In this document: piece after piece, positions 15,976 through 24,104 of the stretch | Numbering within the stretch: position 1 is the first letter of the stretch | Layout of the letters: each line of letters opens with the position of its first letter | Assembly: GCA_049514555.1 (NCBI GenBank) | Contig: JBEKUY010000013.1 | Span: 3,399-67,398, forward strand | From: JBEKUY01 sp049514555 | GTDB lineage: Bacteria > Acidobacteriota > Terriglobia > Acidiferrales > UBA7541 | Direction of reading: 5' to 3' | Length of the DNA: 64,000 bases | Made by a program: the position numbers and the translations under genes | The notes under the pieces: generated by a model | Told to the model about the DNA's origin: nothing | The model's database searches: none | The model's input: the letters and a program-made list of their open reading frames with translations, nothing else

Positions 15976-18645
15976 CTATTCGTATCGAAGCGCAGCTATG
16001 GGGTCCGCGCGCATCGCCCGCCGGGCGGGAATATAGCAGGCCAAGAGCGCCACGCTGGCAACCACGATCACCACGGTCGCGACGGTAAGAGGATCGTACG
16101 CGCTGACACCAAAGAGCAGGTTGCCGATCAAGCGGCCTGCAAATAATGCCGCAACCGTCCCCACCGCCATGCCCACGATAACCGGCGCCATGCCCTGACG
16201 AAGAACCATGCGGCGCAAATCCTGCAGCTCTGCGCCGAGCGCCATGCGAATGCCCAATTCCTGCCTCCGTTGGGCAACGGAGTATCCCACTACGCCGAAG
16301 ATGCCCAATGACGCGAGCAATAACGAGGAAAAAGCGAACGATAGCGCCAGGAACATCGGGAGACGGCGATCGTCAGCCGATTGCGACACAATTTGCGTCA
16401 TCGGGAGCAGGGACGTCACGGGGACGTCCGCGTCAATTCTGTGGATCAACTCGCGCACTGGAGCGGCATAGCTCGTGGGGTCGCTCGACGTGCGAAGAAC
16501 AATTGCAGCGGCTGACGGGACAGAAATTGCGTTGAACCATTCCGGAACGTAGACCATCATCAAAGGAGGCTCATCCAACCGCACGGTACGGATGTCGCCG
16601 ACAACCCCGATGACGTCGCTCGGAACATCTCCGGCCCATTGCGTGAGGCAGATTTGGCCGATGGGGTCCTTGCCGGGCCAGAAGCGGTCCGCGACGCTTT
16701 GCGAAACGACGACGATTTTTCGCCCGTAGTCCGCGGGTCCGAAAATCCTGCCTTTCAGCAACGGTATGCCCATAGCCGAAAAATAGTCCGGGCTAACAGG
16801 GCGATAGTTTGCCACCGGTATTTCAGCGTGCGCTTGCCGCTCGCCCGGAAGGCTGATTCCTGTCACGCTACCCTCACCTCCAAGTGGAGGAATGCTGGTC
16901 CAGCCGGTAGCGCGCAAGCCGGGGAGCGATTGAATGCCCGCTAGCACTCTGTCGTAGAAGGCTAAGCGATTGGCCGGTTGCGAATAACTCTGCGGAGGCA
17001 AGGTGACCCTCGCGATAAGGACATTTTGAACGGCGAACCCTCCGTTCACACGCAGAAGCTTCCCCAGGCTGGCCGTCAAAAGTCCCGCAAGAATCAAAAG
17101 CAGCGTGGTCAATCCCACCTCGAAGCCGACCAGACCCTGGCGAAGGCGGCGCACCCGGCAGTTCTCCGTCGCGGCGGTGCTGCCGGATTTGAGTACGCCA
17201 AGAGGCTGTGCGCGCGCCACGCCCCACGCGGGCAATATGCCGAAAAGGGCCCCCGTTGCCACAGAAACGATCAGAGCGAAGACAAAAACGCGCACGTCCA
17301 TCTGCACTTCTTCGAGGCGAGGAATGCTTATTTGCGCCATCTGCTTGAACCAATGCACCGCGACGCTGGCGATCCCCACCCCTAGCGCGCCACCGGTGAT
17401 GCTGAGCAACAGGGTCTCGGTGAGCATCTGGCGAAGGATGCGCCCGCGCGTCGCGCCTAGCGTCGTGCGAATCGCGGCCTCGCGGATGCGGGCGGGAACG
17501 CGCGCGAGCAGCAGACCGGCCAGGTTGGCGCACACGATCAACAAGACAGCGCCCACCGCAGCCAAGAGGAAGATCAGCCCGCGGCGCGCCGGGCCGATAA
17601 CCTCAGCTTCCAGCGGCTGCAGCGTGGCCTGGAGGTCCACTCCTTCATTTGCCTGTTTGGCGATTTGCGCCTGAACTACGTTCAGTTCCGCGAGCGCTTT
17701 CTCCGGGGTCATGCGCGGTTTGAGGCGTGCCACTGCGGCGAAATCGAATTCGCCGATCAGACCCTGCTCGCAGAACTTGGGACCGTTCAAGGGCTGGAAG
17801 AAAGCGATGTCAGCCGTGTTGATAGCGCCTCCCAAAGCAGGTGGAAATCGAAATGACGGCGGCAGAATGCCGATGATTTCGTGGGCCACCCCATCGAGCA
17901 TGATGCTTTTCCCGACTGCCGACCAATCGCTGCGGAAGCGGTCGCGCCAGAACGCGTCCGTGATGAGGACGACATTGCCGCGCCCGGGCTCGTTCTCTTC
18001 GGCACGAAACGTCCTGCCGAGCGCGGGCCTCGCTCCGAGAACATCGAGAATGTTGGCCGAGGCGCGCACGCCGTGGATGACTTCGGGCTCACCCACGCCA
18101 GTCAGATCAGCGGAAGATCTTTCGGCAATAGCCACGTCCGCAAACGAATGAACTTCCTTCTGCCAGATGCGGAAATCAGGCAGGTTCGCTTGCAGTGTCG
18201 GATAGAATTTCGCGAGCTGCGGCACAATTTCGCGCACCAAATAGAGCTGCTGCGGTTCAGCATATGCCAGAGGGCGGAGTAGCGCGCTGTTCACGACCGA
18301 AAAGATGGCGGTGTTGGCGCCAATACCAAGGGCGAGGGTCAAGACCGCGACCGTGGTGAACCCTGGCGATTTGCGCAACATGCGAAACGAGTAGCGCAGG
18401 TCTTGACGCAGCGTTTCCATGAAGCGCGAGCCGAGGGCTTCGCGGCACTCCTCCGTGAATCGTTGGTAGCCGCCGAACTCAATGCGCGCGCGGCGCTCCG
18501 CCTCGCCGCGGGGAAGTCCGGATCGCTCGAGATCATCCGCACGGCTCTCGACGTGTGAGCGAAGCTCTTCCTCCATCTCGCTTTCCACTCGAGAGCGATG
18601 AAACAAGGCTGACGCAAGAGGACGAAGCCCGGCCCAGAAGTTCAC
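15976..18645 (-). CDS. ABC transporter permease, ADOP (acidobacterial duplicated orphan permease) type
   Basis: Membrane protein of 889 residues in the MacB/FtsX permease superfamily. The N-terminal 80 residues carry the ADOP-type soluble motif (EEELRSHVESRADDLERSG, then RIEFGG). A first MacB periplasmic core domain and three-helix FtsX unit follow (about 105-500, with LLLIVCANLAGLLLARV-type sequence), then a second such unit (about 520-889), ending RRAMRADPIAALRYE. Two FtsX units in one chain with no ATPase gene nearby is the hallmark of this family. The GTG start at 18645 overlaps the padR stop by four bases (GTGA), with GGAGGA just upstream. It is therefore coupled to its regulator. Substrate unknown; relatives export antimicrobials or peptides. 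Confidence 0.9.
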   Translation of the reverse strand: MNFWAGLRPLASALFHRSRVESEMEEELRSHVESRADDLERSGLPRGEAERRARIEFGGYQRFTEECREALGSRFMETLRQDLRYSFRMLRKSPGFTTVAVLTLALGIGANTAIFSVVNSALLRPLAYAEPQQLYLVREIVPQLAKFYPTLQANLPDFRIWQKEVHSFADVAIAERSSADLTGVGEPEVIHGVRASANILDVLGARPALGRTFRAEENEPGRGNVVLITDAFWRDRFRSDWSAVGKSIMLDGVAHEIIGILPPSFRFPPALGGAINTADIAFFQPLNGPKFCEQGLIGEFDFAAVARLKPRMTPEKALAELNVVQAQIAKQANEGVDLQATLQPLEAEVIGPARRGLIFLLAAVGAVLLIVCANLAGLLLARVPARIREAAIRTTLGATRGRILRQMLTETLLLSITGGALGVGIASVAVHWFKQMAQISIPRLEEVQMDVRVFVFALIVSVATGALFGILPAWGVARAQPLGVLKSGSTAATENCRVRRLRQGLVGFEVGLTTLLLILAGLLTASLGKLLRVNGGFAVQNVLIARVTLPPQSYSQPANRLAFYDRVLAGIQSLPGLRATGWTSIPPLGGEGSVTGISLPGERQAHAEIPVANYRPVSPDYFSAMGIPLLKGRIFGPADYGRKIVVVSQSVADRFWPGKDPIGQICLTQWAGDVPSDVIGVVGDIRTVRLDEPPLMMVYVPEWFNAISVPSAAAIVLRTSSDPTSYAAPVRELIHRIDADVPVTSLLPMTQIVSQSADDRRLPMFLALSFAFSSLLLASLGIFGVVGYSVAQRRQELGIRMALGAELQDLRRMVLRQGMAPVIVGMAVGTVAALFAGRLIGNLLFGVSAYDPLTVATVVIVVASVALLACYIPARRAMRADPIAALRYE

Positions 18646-18983
18646 ACTTCCTCCGGCTGCGTGCCAAGAACGGAAGCGATCGCAGCGACGAGGCGGTTCC
18701 AACCATCGGCCTCCTGCCTCAAACGCTTGCGGCCCGTCGAGGTCAGTTCGTAGAACTTGGCGCGGCGATTGTTCTCGGACGTGCCCCAGGCTGATTTGAG
18801 GAGCCCCCCGCGCACCAGACGATACAAAGCGGGGTAGAGCGCGCCCTGTTCGATGAGCAACGTTCCACCGGAAATCTGTTCGATACGCAGAAGAATGCCG
18901 TAGCCGTGCAACGGGCCGAGGGAAGCCGCCTTCAGAATGAGGAGATCGAGAGTGCCGGGAAGGATCTGGGCTGGGGTAGTCAT
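18642..18983 (-). CDS. PadR family transcriptional regulator
   Basis: Winged-helix repressor of 113 residues, typical for short PadR-s2 proteins. LPGTLDLLILKAASLGPLHG opens the HTH, followed by GYGILLRIEQISGG and the recognition helix region EQGALYPALYRLVRGGLL. The wing and a short C-terminal dimerisation helix complete it. It immediately precedes and overlaps the ADOP permease gene, the standard pairing in Acidobacteria, and most likely represses both through the operator in front of it. The ribosome-binding site AGGAGGG lies close to the ATG. Confidence 0.93.
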   Translation of the reverse strand: MTTPAQILPGTLDLLILKAASLGPLHGYGILLRIEQISGGTLLIEQGALYPALYRLVRGGLLKSAWGTSENNRRAKFYELTSTGRKRLRQEADGWNRLVAAIASVLGTQPEEV

Positions 18984-18990
18984 GCACCCT

Positions 18991-19035
18991 CCTAAGACAG
19001 TTAGGAGACTAACACTCTTTCTCCTAAATCGTCAA
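18991..19035 (-). promoter_or_regulatory. padR-ADOP promoter with CCTAA/TTAGG operator half-sites
   Basis: Read on the minus strand, TTGACG (19030-19035) and TTAGTC (19007-19012) are separated by exactly 17 bases. The -10 is embedded in repeated half-sites. CCTAA-GACAG-TTAGG (18991-19005) is a perfect inverted repeat, TTAG-GAGA-CTAA (19001-19012) is another, and a further CCTAA lies at 19023-19027. This arrangement suits autorepression by the adjacent PadR protein. The box match is seen directly; PadR binding is inferred. Confidence 0.6.
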
Positions 19036-19053
19036 GGAGAGCGGCGCGCCGGA

Positions 19054-20286
19054 CTACTCCGGCTCCTCGATCATGGATTCCTGGCGGACGACAACCACGA
19101 TGCCCGACTCGGTGACGTGGAAGCGGCGGCGGTCGGCTTCGAGGTCGTAGCCGATTTCGGAGTGCTCGGGCAGGCTGACGTGGCGGTCGATGATGGCGTT
19201 GCGAATGCGCGAGTAGCGCCCGATGTTCACGTGGTTGTAGAGGATGGAATTCTGGACGTCACAATAGCTGTTGACGCGCACATCGTAGCCCAGGACGGAG
19301 TGCACGACTCGGCCGCCGGAAATGATGGAGCCGCTGGCGACGATGGAATCGAGCGCCACGCCCATGCGGTCGGGATCGGCAAAGACGAATTTCACCGGGG
19401 GGTACTGGTGCTGCCACGTGCGCAACGGCCAGTCCTTATCGTAGAGGTTGAAGACCGGCGAGACCGAAACCAGATCCATATTGGCTTCGTAATACGCGTC
19501 GATGGTGCCGACGTCGCGCCAGTAATGCGCGCCGGGCTTGTTTTCGTCCACGAAGTTGTGCGCGAAGACGCGGTGCTTGTGGATGATCCGCGGGATGACG
19601 TCCTTGCCGAAGTCGTGCCGGGAGCGCGGGTCCTCGGCGTCCGCGATAAGGATTGGTATGAGCAGGTCGGTATTGAAGATATACACGCCCATGGAGGCGT
19701 TGACCATCTTTGGATTGTGACGGGAGGGCTTGGGTTTTTCGGGCTTTTCGTCGAAGCCGGTGATGCGCCAGTGCTCATCGGCTTCCATGACGCCGAGCTG
19801 GCTGGCGGCGTCCTCCGGGTCGACCTCGATAGTCGCGACGGTAGCGTCCGCGCCAGAGTCCACGTGCTGCTGGAGCATTTTCTGGTAATTCATCTTGTAG
19901 ATCTGGTCGCCGGAAAGGATCAGGACGTACTTTGAGCGCTCGCTGCCGATCGAGTAGATGTTTTGATAGACGGCGTCGGCAGTGCCCTGGTACCAATGCT
20001 GCGAAACCCGCATCTGCGGCGGAAGCAGTTCGATGAAGTCGCCGAGCCCCGCGATGGGCGACCAGCCCTGCCGCACATGACGGTTGAGGCTCAGCGCCTT
20101 GTACTGGGTTAGGACGAACACCCGGCGGAGATCGCTATTGATGCAGTTCGAGAGGGTGACGTCGATGATGCGGTACAGCCCTCCGAACGGCACCGCCGGC
20201 TTAGCCCGGTCGCGCGTCAACGGCCATAGCCGCTCGCCCTGGCCACCGGCCAGCAGGACGCCGATCGCATCTCGCATAAGCGACAT
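19054..20286 (-). CDS. glgC: glucose-1-phosphate adenylyltransferase
   Basis: ADP-glucose pyrophosphorylase, the committed step of bacterial glycogen synthesis (glucose-1-phosphate plus ATP to ADP-glucose); 410 residues, the normal size. The N-terminal nucleotide-binding loop GGQGERLWPLTRDRAKPAVPF is followed by GGLYRIIDVTLSNCINSDL, GTADAVYQNIYSI and LSGDQIYKMNY. The substrate-binding FDEKPEKP segment comes next, and a left-handed beta-helix fills the C-terminal quarter (VVHSVLGYDVRVNSYCDVQ). It stands alone, with no glgA, glgB or glgP nearby, so other glycogen genes must lie elsewhere. Confidence 0.96.
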   Translation of the reverse strand: MSLMRDAIGVLLAGGQGERLWPLTRDRAKPAVPFGGLYRIIDVTLSNCINSDLRRVFVLTQYKALSLNRHVRQGWSPIAGLGDFIELLPPQMRVSQHWYQGTADAVYQNIYSIGSERSKYVLILSGDQIYKMNYQKMLQQHVDSGADATVATIEVDPEDAASQLGVMEADEHWRITGFDEKPEKPKPSRHNPKMVNASMGVYIFNTDLLIPILIADAEDPRSRHDFGKDVIPRIIHKHRVFAHNFVDENKPGAHYWRDVGTIDAYYEANMDLVSVSPVFNLYDKDWPLRTWQHQYPPVKFVFADPDRMGVALDSIVASGSIISGGRVVHSVLGYDVRVNSYCDVQNSILYNHVNIGRYSRIRNAIIDRHVSLPEHSEIGYDLEADRRRFHVTESGIVVVVRQESMIEEPE

Positions 20287-20457
20287 TCAGGGGCCCCCGC
20301 TCCTCCGAATCAGCGCCGTCATTCTACCAACAATGGCGCTGGGGTGGAGGGCAAAGCAGACGCCACGGCCTCCCGAGCTACGCTGCCCGTCTTCACTGCG
20401 TTCCCCCCTTCCCCTAGGGGCTCCGAGGCCCGCACGGGCGCGGCGCGGAAAGATTCC
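20287..20457. other. intergenic between glgC and rpsU
   Basis: GC-rich spacer containing C-runs and a CCTAGG palindrome (about 20413-20418). No gene, and no clear promoter for glgC on the minus strand. Confidence 0.3.
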
Positions 20458-20486
20458 TTGACTTTGCCGCCCGGCAATCGTTAGAT
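20458..20486 (+). promoter_or_regulatory. promoter of rpsU
   Basis: TTGACT (20458-20463) and TTAGAT (20481-20486) are spaced by exactly 17 bases, a good vegetative-type promoter about 85 bases before the rpsU start. A second -10-like CATAAT lies at 20506-20511. Confidence 0.55.
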
Positions 20487-20570
20487 GAGCCTGCTTATTC
20501 CATGCCATAATACGCTGCACGGGGTGTAACCCTGTGTGGTCTCATTGAAAAGAACGGGGGTGAAGTTTAA

Positions 20571-20768
20571 GTGGCGGAAATTAACATCCAGGAAGGTGAA
20601 TCCCTGGAAAATGCGCTGCGCCGATTCAAGCGCAAGGTACAGCAGGAAGACATCATAAAAGAAATCAAGAAGCACAGCTATTACATGAAGCCCGGGGAGA
20701 AGCGCCGGGCGAAAGAAGCGCTTTCGCGGAAGCGACTGCGCAAGAAGCAGCGCCGTGAACAAGACTGA
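20571..20768 (+). CDS. rpsU: 30S ribosomal protein S21
   Basis: Small basic ribosomal protein of 65 residues that binds the 3' end region of 16S rRNA and helps translation initiation. The family pattern is clear: EINIQEGESLENALRRFKRKV, then KEIKKHSYYMKPGEKRRAKE, with a very basic C-terminus (RKRLRKKQRREQ). The start is GTG; GGGGGTGAAG about five bases upstream is a plausible ribosome-binding site. A 17-spaced promoter lies upstream, and a foldable segment begins three bases after the stop. Confidence 0.96.
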   Translation: MAEINIQEGESLENALRRFKRKVQQEDIIKEIKKHSYYMKPGEKRRAKEALSRKRLRKKQRREQD

Positions 20769-20770
20769 GC

Positions 20771-20926
20771 GCTGCCGATGGTGTTGCACTTCCGCGATTT
20801 AGGCCCCTATCAGGCGGAAACCGCGAGGTTTCCTAAGCAACGTCGTGCCCGCAGGACTGTGGGAGCCGTGCCCATTGCTTGGAGTGGGATGGTTCGCCTA
20901 ACTGGAGGGACTCGGGCCAGACGGCT
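20771..20926 (+). ncRNA. candidate structured RNA downstream of rpsU
   Basis: This ~155-base gap carries no convincing ORF but folds strongly by eye. An outer stem pairs GCCG-A-TGG (20774-20781) with CCA-GA-CGGC (20917-20925). Next, CTTCC (20789-20793) pairs with GGAGG (20904-20908), and TTAGGC (20799-20804) with GCCTAA (20896-20901). Three hairpins sit inside: GGAAACC-GCGA-GGTTTCC (20816-20833, perfect, GNRA loop), CCCGC/GTGGG (20848-20863) and CCCATT/AGTGGG (20871-20888). That makes a multi-branched RNA between rpsU and the zinc-ribbon gene. It could be an rpsU 3'-UTR element, a leader of the next gene or an independent small RNA. It matches no riboswitch class I can name. Strand is assumed from the flanking genes. 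Confidence 0.45.
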
Positions 20927-20964
20927 GTTTGTTCCGTTCCAGGACCGGGCCAGGGGAGCAGTGC

Positions 20965-21264
20965 ATGGAGTACCACGATAAGGTACTGAAATGCGCAGAG
21001 TGCGGCGCCGAATTCGTTTTCACCGCCGGCGAACAAATGTTCTTCGCCGACAAGGGCTTCAAAAACGAACCGAAACGCTGCAAGAACTGCAAGGCCAAGC
21101 GCGCCGAAGGCGGCGGCTCGGCAGGGCCGCGTGCAGAGACGCGCACGGTTTGCTCGCAGTGCGGTAAAGAGACGACAGTGCCGTTTCGGCCGACGCAGGG
21201 GCGCCCGGTGTTTTGCCGGGAGTGCTTCCAGCAGCGGCGGGCAATGGGTACACCGGCGGTCTGA
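20965..21264 (+). CDS. zinc-ribbon domain protein (zf-trcl type), 99 residues
   Basis: Small soluble protein with four CxxC knuckles: KCAECGAEF, RCKNCKAKR, VCSQCGKE and FCRECFQQR, enough to bind two zinc ions. The N-terminal half (DKVLKCAECGAEFVFTAGEQ, FFADKGFKNEPKRC) matches the zinc-ribbon domain often called zf-trcl. The C-terminal knuckles resemble the CxxC-20-CxxC family. Members are found in many environmental bacteria without assigned function; binding to nucleic acid or ribosomes is a guess. The ATG at 20965 is chosen because AGGGGAG lies about seven bases upstream. Its leader is the foldable segment after rpsU. Confidence 0.85.
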   Translation: MEYHDKVLKCAECGAEFVFTAGEQMFFADKGFKNEPKRCKNCKAKRAEGGGSAGPRAETRTVCSQCGKETTVPFRPTQGRPVFCRECFQQRRAMGTPAV

Positions 21265-21401
21265 TCGCCGCAGCCCCTTCGCCGAGACCTACCAGGCATT
21301 CTCGCAAGCGATGGCTGCTCGTCCTCATGGGAGGGCCAGGGGCAGCGGCCGCGCTGGCGAAATTCTTCGTTTGCTTCCTCCTTAGTCAGTTTTTGCAACA
21401 A

Positions 21402-21515
21402 TTCCGGCTTGAGGAATTTGGCCGCGATCTGGAGCGGCACGTGCACCTCGAAAATAACGTGCTCTTCCCGCGCGCCATCGAGCTCGAAGCACGGCATTCC
21501 GGCACGAACGCCTGA
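21402..21515 (+). pseudogene. C-terminal fragment of a RIC/YtfE-type di-iron (hemerythrin-like) protein
   Basis: The last 37 codons of an open frame read LEEFGRDLERHVHLENNVLFPRAIELEA in two parts: LEEFGRDLERH and HVHLENNVLFPRAIELEA. The second part matches the invariant C-terminal di-iron motif of repair-of-iron-centres proteins (YtfE/ScdA): His-x-His, Glu-Asn-Asn, LFPRA. Nothing upstream (21265-21400) matches the rest of such a protein in any frame, so this is a truncated remnant. It lies 127 bp before the NO reductase gene, and RIC proteins repair nitrosative damage, so the pair makes sense. A minus-strand open frame over the same bases is judged a shadow. Confidence 0.65.
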
Positions 21516-21642
21516 GCGCGCGGCCGCATCTTTCGATTCGTCCTGAGAATCCGGCGGGGCCGGATTGCGTTTGCGTCAAGCGGGCTGAGTTCGAATCCGT
21601 ACTTGCGTGGTTGTATAGTTAGAGCCGACCAGGAGCTTACGC

Positions 21643-23976
21643 ATGGAAACTCTTTCTGAGGGCAGCACATTCCGGCGGTACAAGAAACTCTGGATCGCGC
21701 TAGGGCTGGTGCTGGTCGTGTCGTTCGCAGTGTTGGGCGGGGTGGGCTTCCAGGTGATTCGAAGCGCGCCGCCGATTCCGGCTCAGGTGGTGACGCCCGA
21801 CGGAATCGTTCTGTTTGGCCACGACGATATTGTGAACGGCCAAAACGTCTGGCAGTCCATTGGTGGACAGGAAGTCGGGACGATCTGGGGCCATGGTGCA
21901 TACGTTGCGCCGGACTGGTCCGCGGACTGGCTGCACCGCGAGGCCGTTTTCATTCTCGACCGATGGGCGCGCGCCGCCGGCGCTGAAAACTATACGGCGC
22001 TCACCGTCGAGCAGCAGGCGGCCCTTCGGGCGCGGCTCCAAGCCGACATGCGCACGAATAGGTATGATCCCCAGCGCGACCGCATCGTCGTCACTCCCGA
22101 ACGAGCGGCAGCTTTTGCAGCGCTCTCCGGTTACTACGCCGACGTCTTTTCCCGCGGCCGCCCGGAATACGCGATTCCGCGCGGTGCGCTGAGCGATCCG
22201 CAAAAACAGCGCGAGATGGCGGCCTTCTTCTGGTGGACCGCATGGGCCGCCGCAACAAATCGTCCGGGCCGCGCGGTCACCTACACCGAGAATTGGCCGC
22301 ATGAGCCGCTCGTCGGGAACCGCCCCACCGGCGGTACGGTTGTTTGGAGCGTGTTCAGCTTTGTCTTCCTGCTTGCCGGCATCGGCGGCATGGCGTGGTA
22401 CTTCGGTTCGCAGGACCGCGAGCCATTGCCCGCGCAACTTCCGAAGCGCGATCCCCTGCTCGGCTTCCAGCCCACGCCTTCGCAACGCGCGACGATGAAA
22501 TATTTCTTCGTCGTCGCCGCGCTCATCGTCGTTCAGGTCGGCCTCGGAGCGATCACCGCGCATTATGGTGTGGAAGGCTCCGGCTTCTACGGCATTCCTC
22601 TCGACCGCACTCTGCCTTATGCGGTCACGCGGACCTGGCACCTGCAAATCGGCCTCTTTTGGATTGCCACTTCGTGGCTGGCCACCGGCCTCTACGTCGC
22701 TCCCGCTGTCGGAGGCGCCGAGCCCAAGGGCCAGCGCCTCGGCGTGAACTTTCTCTTCCTCGCGTTGCTTGCCGTCGTGGTTGGCTCGCTCGCGGGCGAG
22801 TGGATGAGCATCGAGCACAAGCTGGGGAACAATTGGTTCTGGTTCGGCACGCAGGGTTACGAATACGTCGATCTCGGCAGGTTCTGGCAGCTCTTGCTCT
22901 TTGTCGGGCTGGTCTTCTGGCTCTGGCTGATGTGGCGCGCGCTTCGTCCGGCGCTGGCCCGCAAAGACGAATCGCATTCGCTCCTGTGGCTCTTCGTGAT
23001 CGCGAGCATCGCGATTCCGCTCTTTTACGGCGCGGGCTTGATGTACGGCCAGCGGAGCAATCTGGTGAGCGCCGAGTACTGGCGCTGGTGGGTCGTCCAT
23101 CTCTGGGTCGAAGGATTCTTCGAGGTCTTCGCCACCGTGGTCATCGCGTTCCTCTTTACGCGGCTGAAGCTGCTCTCCGTGAACACGGCTACCAAGGCGG
23201 TGCTCTTCTCTACCGTGGTGTTTCTCTCCGGAGGGATCATCGGCACGTTCCACCATCTCTATTTTTCCGGGACGCCCAACATCGTCCTGGCGCTGGGCGC
23301 CACGTTCAGCGCCCTGGAAGTGGTGCCGCTCGTTCTGATCGGCTTTGAAGCCTGGGAGAATATCCGCCTCGTCCGTGTGAGAGATCACGGGGCCTTCTGG
23401 GTAGCCGCCTACAAGTGGCCCATCTATTACTTCGTGGCCGTGGCCTTCTGGAACTTTGTCGGCGCGGGACTCTTCGGATTCTTGATCAACCCACCCATCG
23501 CCCTCTACTACATGCAAGGACTCAACACCACCGCCGTCCACGCCCACACCGCTCTTTTCGGCGTGTACGGCATGCTGGGAATCGGGCTGATGCTTTTCTG
23601 CTTGCGCGCGCTCCGGCCGGGCAAGGCATGGAAGAACGGGCCGTTGGCCTTTTCCTTCTGGGCCATCAACATTGGCCTGCTGCTCATGGTCGTGCTCAGC
23701 CTCCTGCCTATCGGACTGATGCAAGCGTGGGCTTCCGTCGAGTACGGCACGTGGTACGCGCGTTCGGCCGAATTCATGCAGACCGGTTTGGTGAGTCATC
23801 TTCGATGGATGCGCATCATCGGCGACTCGATTTTCGCCATTGGCATCCTCGTCCTTGGCTGGTTCATCCTCGGACTCGTTACCGGCCACTCCTTCGATCG
23901 GCGCGCCACACTCGAGGAGGGCGAGTGGCAAGTCCACCCGGCCTCAGCCGCTCCACCGGGCCGCGCATCCGACTGA
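21643..23976 (+). CDS. norB: quinol-dependent nitric oxide reductase (qNOR, NorZ-type)
   Basis: Inner-membrane enzyme reducing two NO to N2O with electrons from quinol; 777 residues, the usual size of the single-subunit form. After one N-terminal helix (about 14-38) there is a periplasmic NorC-like domain without a heme c CxxCH motif (VTPDGIVLFGHDDIVNGQNV, VGTIWGHGAYVAPDW), which marks the quinol type. The catalytic NorB part follows with about 12 helices. Likely heme and iron ligands are in TWHLQIGLFW, VHLWVEGFFEV (His plus Glu), TFHHLYFSG and VHAHTALFG. Ribosome-binding site AGGAG, seven bases before the ATG. Likely used for NO detoxification, since no other denitrification gene is nearby. 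Confidence 0.93.
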   Translation: METLSEGSTFRRYKKLWIALGLVLVVSFAVLGGVGFQVIRSAPPIPAQVVTPDGIVLFGHDDIVNGQNVWQSIGGQEVGTIWGHGAYVAPDWSADWLHREAVFILDRWARAAGAENYTALTVEQQAALRARLQADMRTNRYDPQRDRIVVTPERAAAFAALSGYYADVFSRGRPEYAIPRGALSDPQKQREMAAFFWWTAWAAATNRPGRAVTYTENWPHEPLVGNRPTGGTVVWSVFSFVFLLAGIGGMAWYFGSQDREPLPAQLPKRDPLLGFQPTPSQRATMKYFFVVAALIVVQVGLGAITAHYGVEGSGFYGIPLDRTLPYAVTRTWHLQIGLFWIATSWLATGLYVAPAVGGAEPKGQRLGVNFLFLALLAVVVGSLAGEWMSIEHKLGNNWFWFGTQGYEYVDLGRFWQLLLFVGLVFWLWLMWRALRPALARKDESHSLLWLFVIASIAIPLFYGAGLMYGQRSNLVSAEYWRWWVVHLWVEGFFEVFATVVIAFLFTRLKLLSVNTATKAVLFSTVVFLSGGIIGTFHHLYFSGTPNIVLALGATFSALEVVPLVLIGFEAWENIRLVRVRDHGAFWVAAYKWPIYYFVAVAFWNFVGAGLFGFLINPPIALYYMQGLNTTAVHAHTALFGVYGMLGIGLMLFCLRALRPGKAWKNGPLAFSFWAINIGLLLMVVLSLLPIGLMQAWASVEYGTWYARSAEFMQTGLVSHLRWMRIIGDSIFAIGILVLGWFILGLVTGHSFDRRATLEEGEWQVHPASAAPPGRASD

Positions 23977-24104
23977 GCAATCTCCGATCGCAACCAAAAT
24001 CCTCGCTTACATCCCTTTGCATCGCTTCAGCATCCGTTAACGCGTAGCTCACCGGGCGAGTTCAAGGTACGATCGGAAGCCTATGGTGGTGAGCGAGGGA
24101 GACC

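Noticed and set aside
18646..18987. N-terminal extension of the ADOP permease across padR.
   Set aside because: The extension is the padR gene in another frame; the GTG at 18645 gives the normal ADOP length and overlap.
20838..20870. Possible cobalamin riboswitch core in the foldable segment (CCCGC and ACTGTG close together).
   Set aside because: The spacing between the two parts differs from the conserved core, and no B12 box is present nearby.
20771..20926. 6S RNA or SRP RNA as identity of the foldable segment.
   Set aside because: It shows a multi-branched fold and not a single long rod with a central bubble, and lacks the SRP GGAAGGAAGCAGCC-like core.
20898..21497. Minus-strand open frame over the zinc-ribbon gene and the RIC fragment.
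   Set aside because: The opposite strand shows conserved CxxC knuckles and the hemerythrin motif; the minus frame has no family features.
21700..23937. Long minus-strand open frame across norB.
   Set aside because: Antisense shadow, charged low-complexity translation; the plus strand has all NO reductase motifs.
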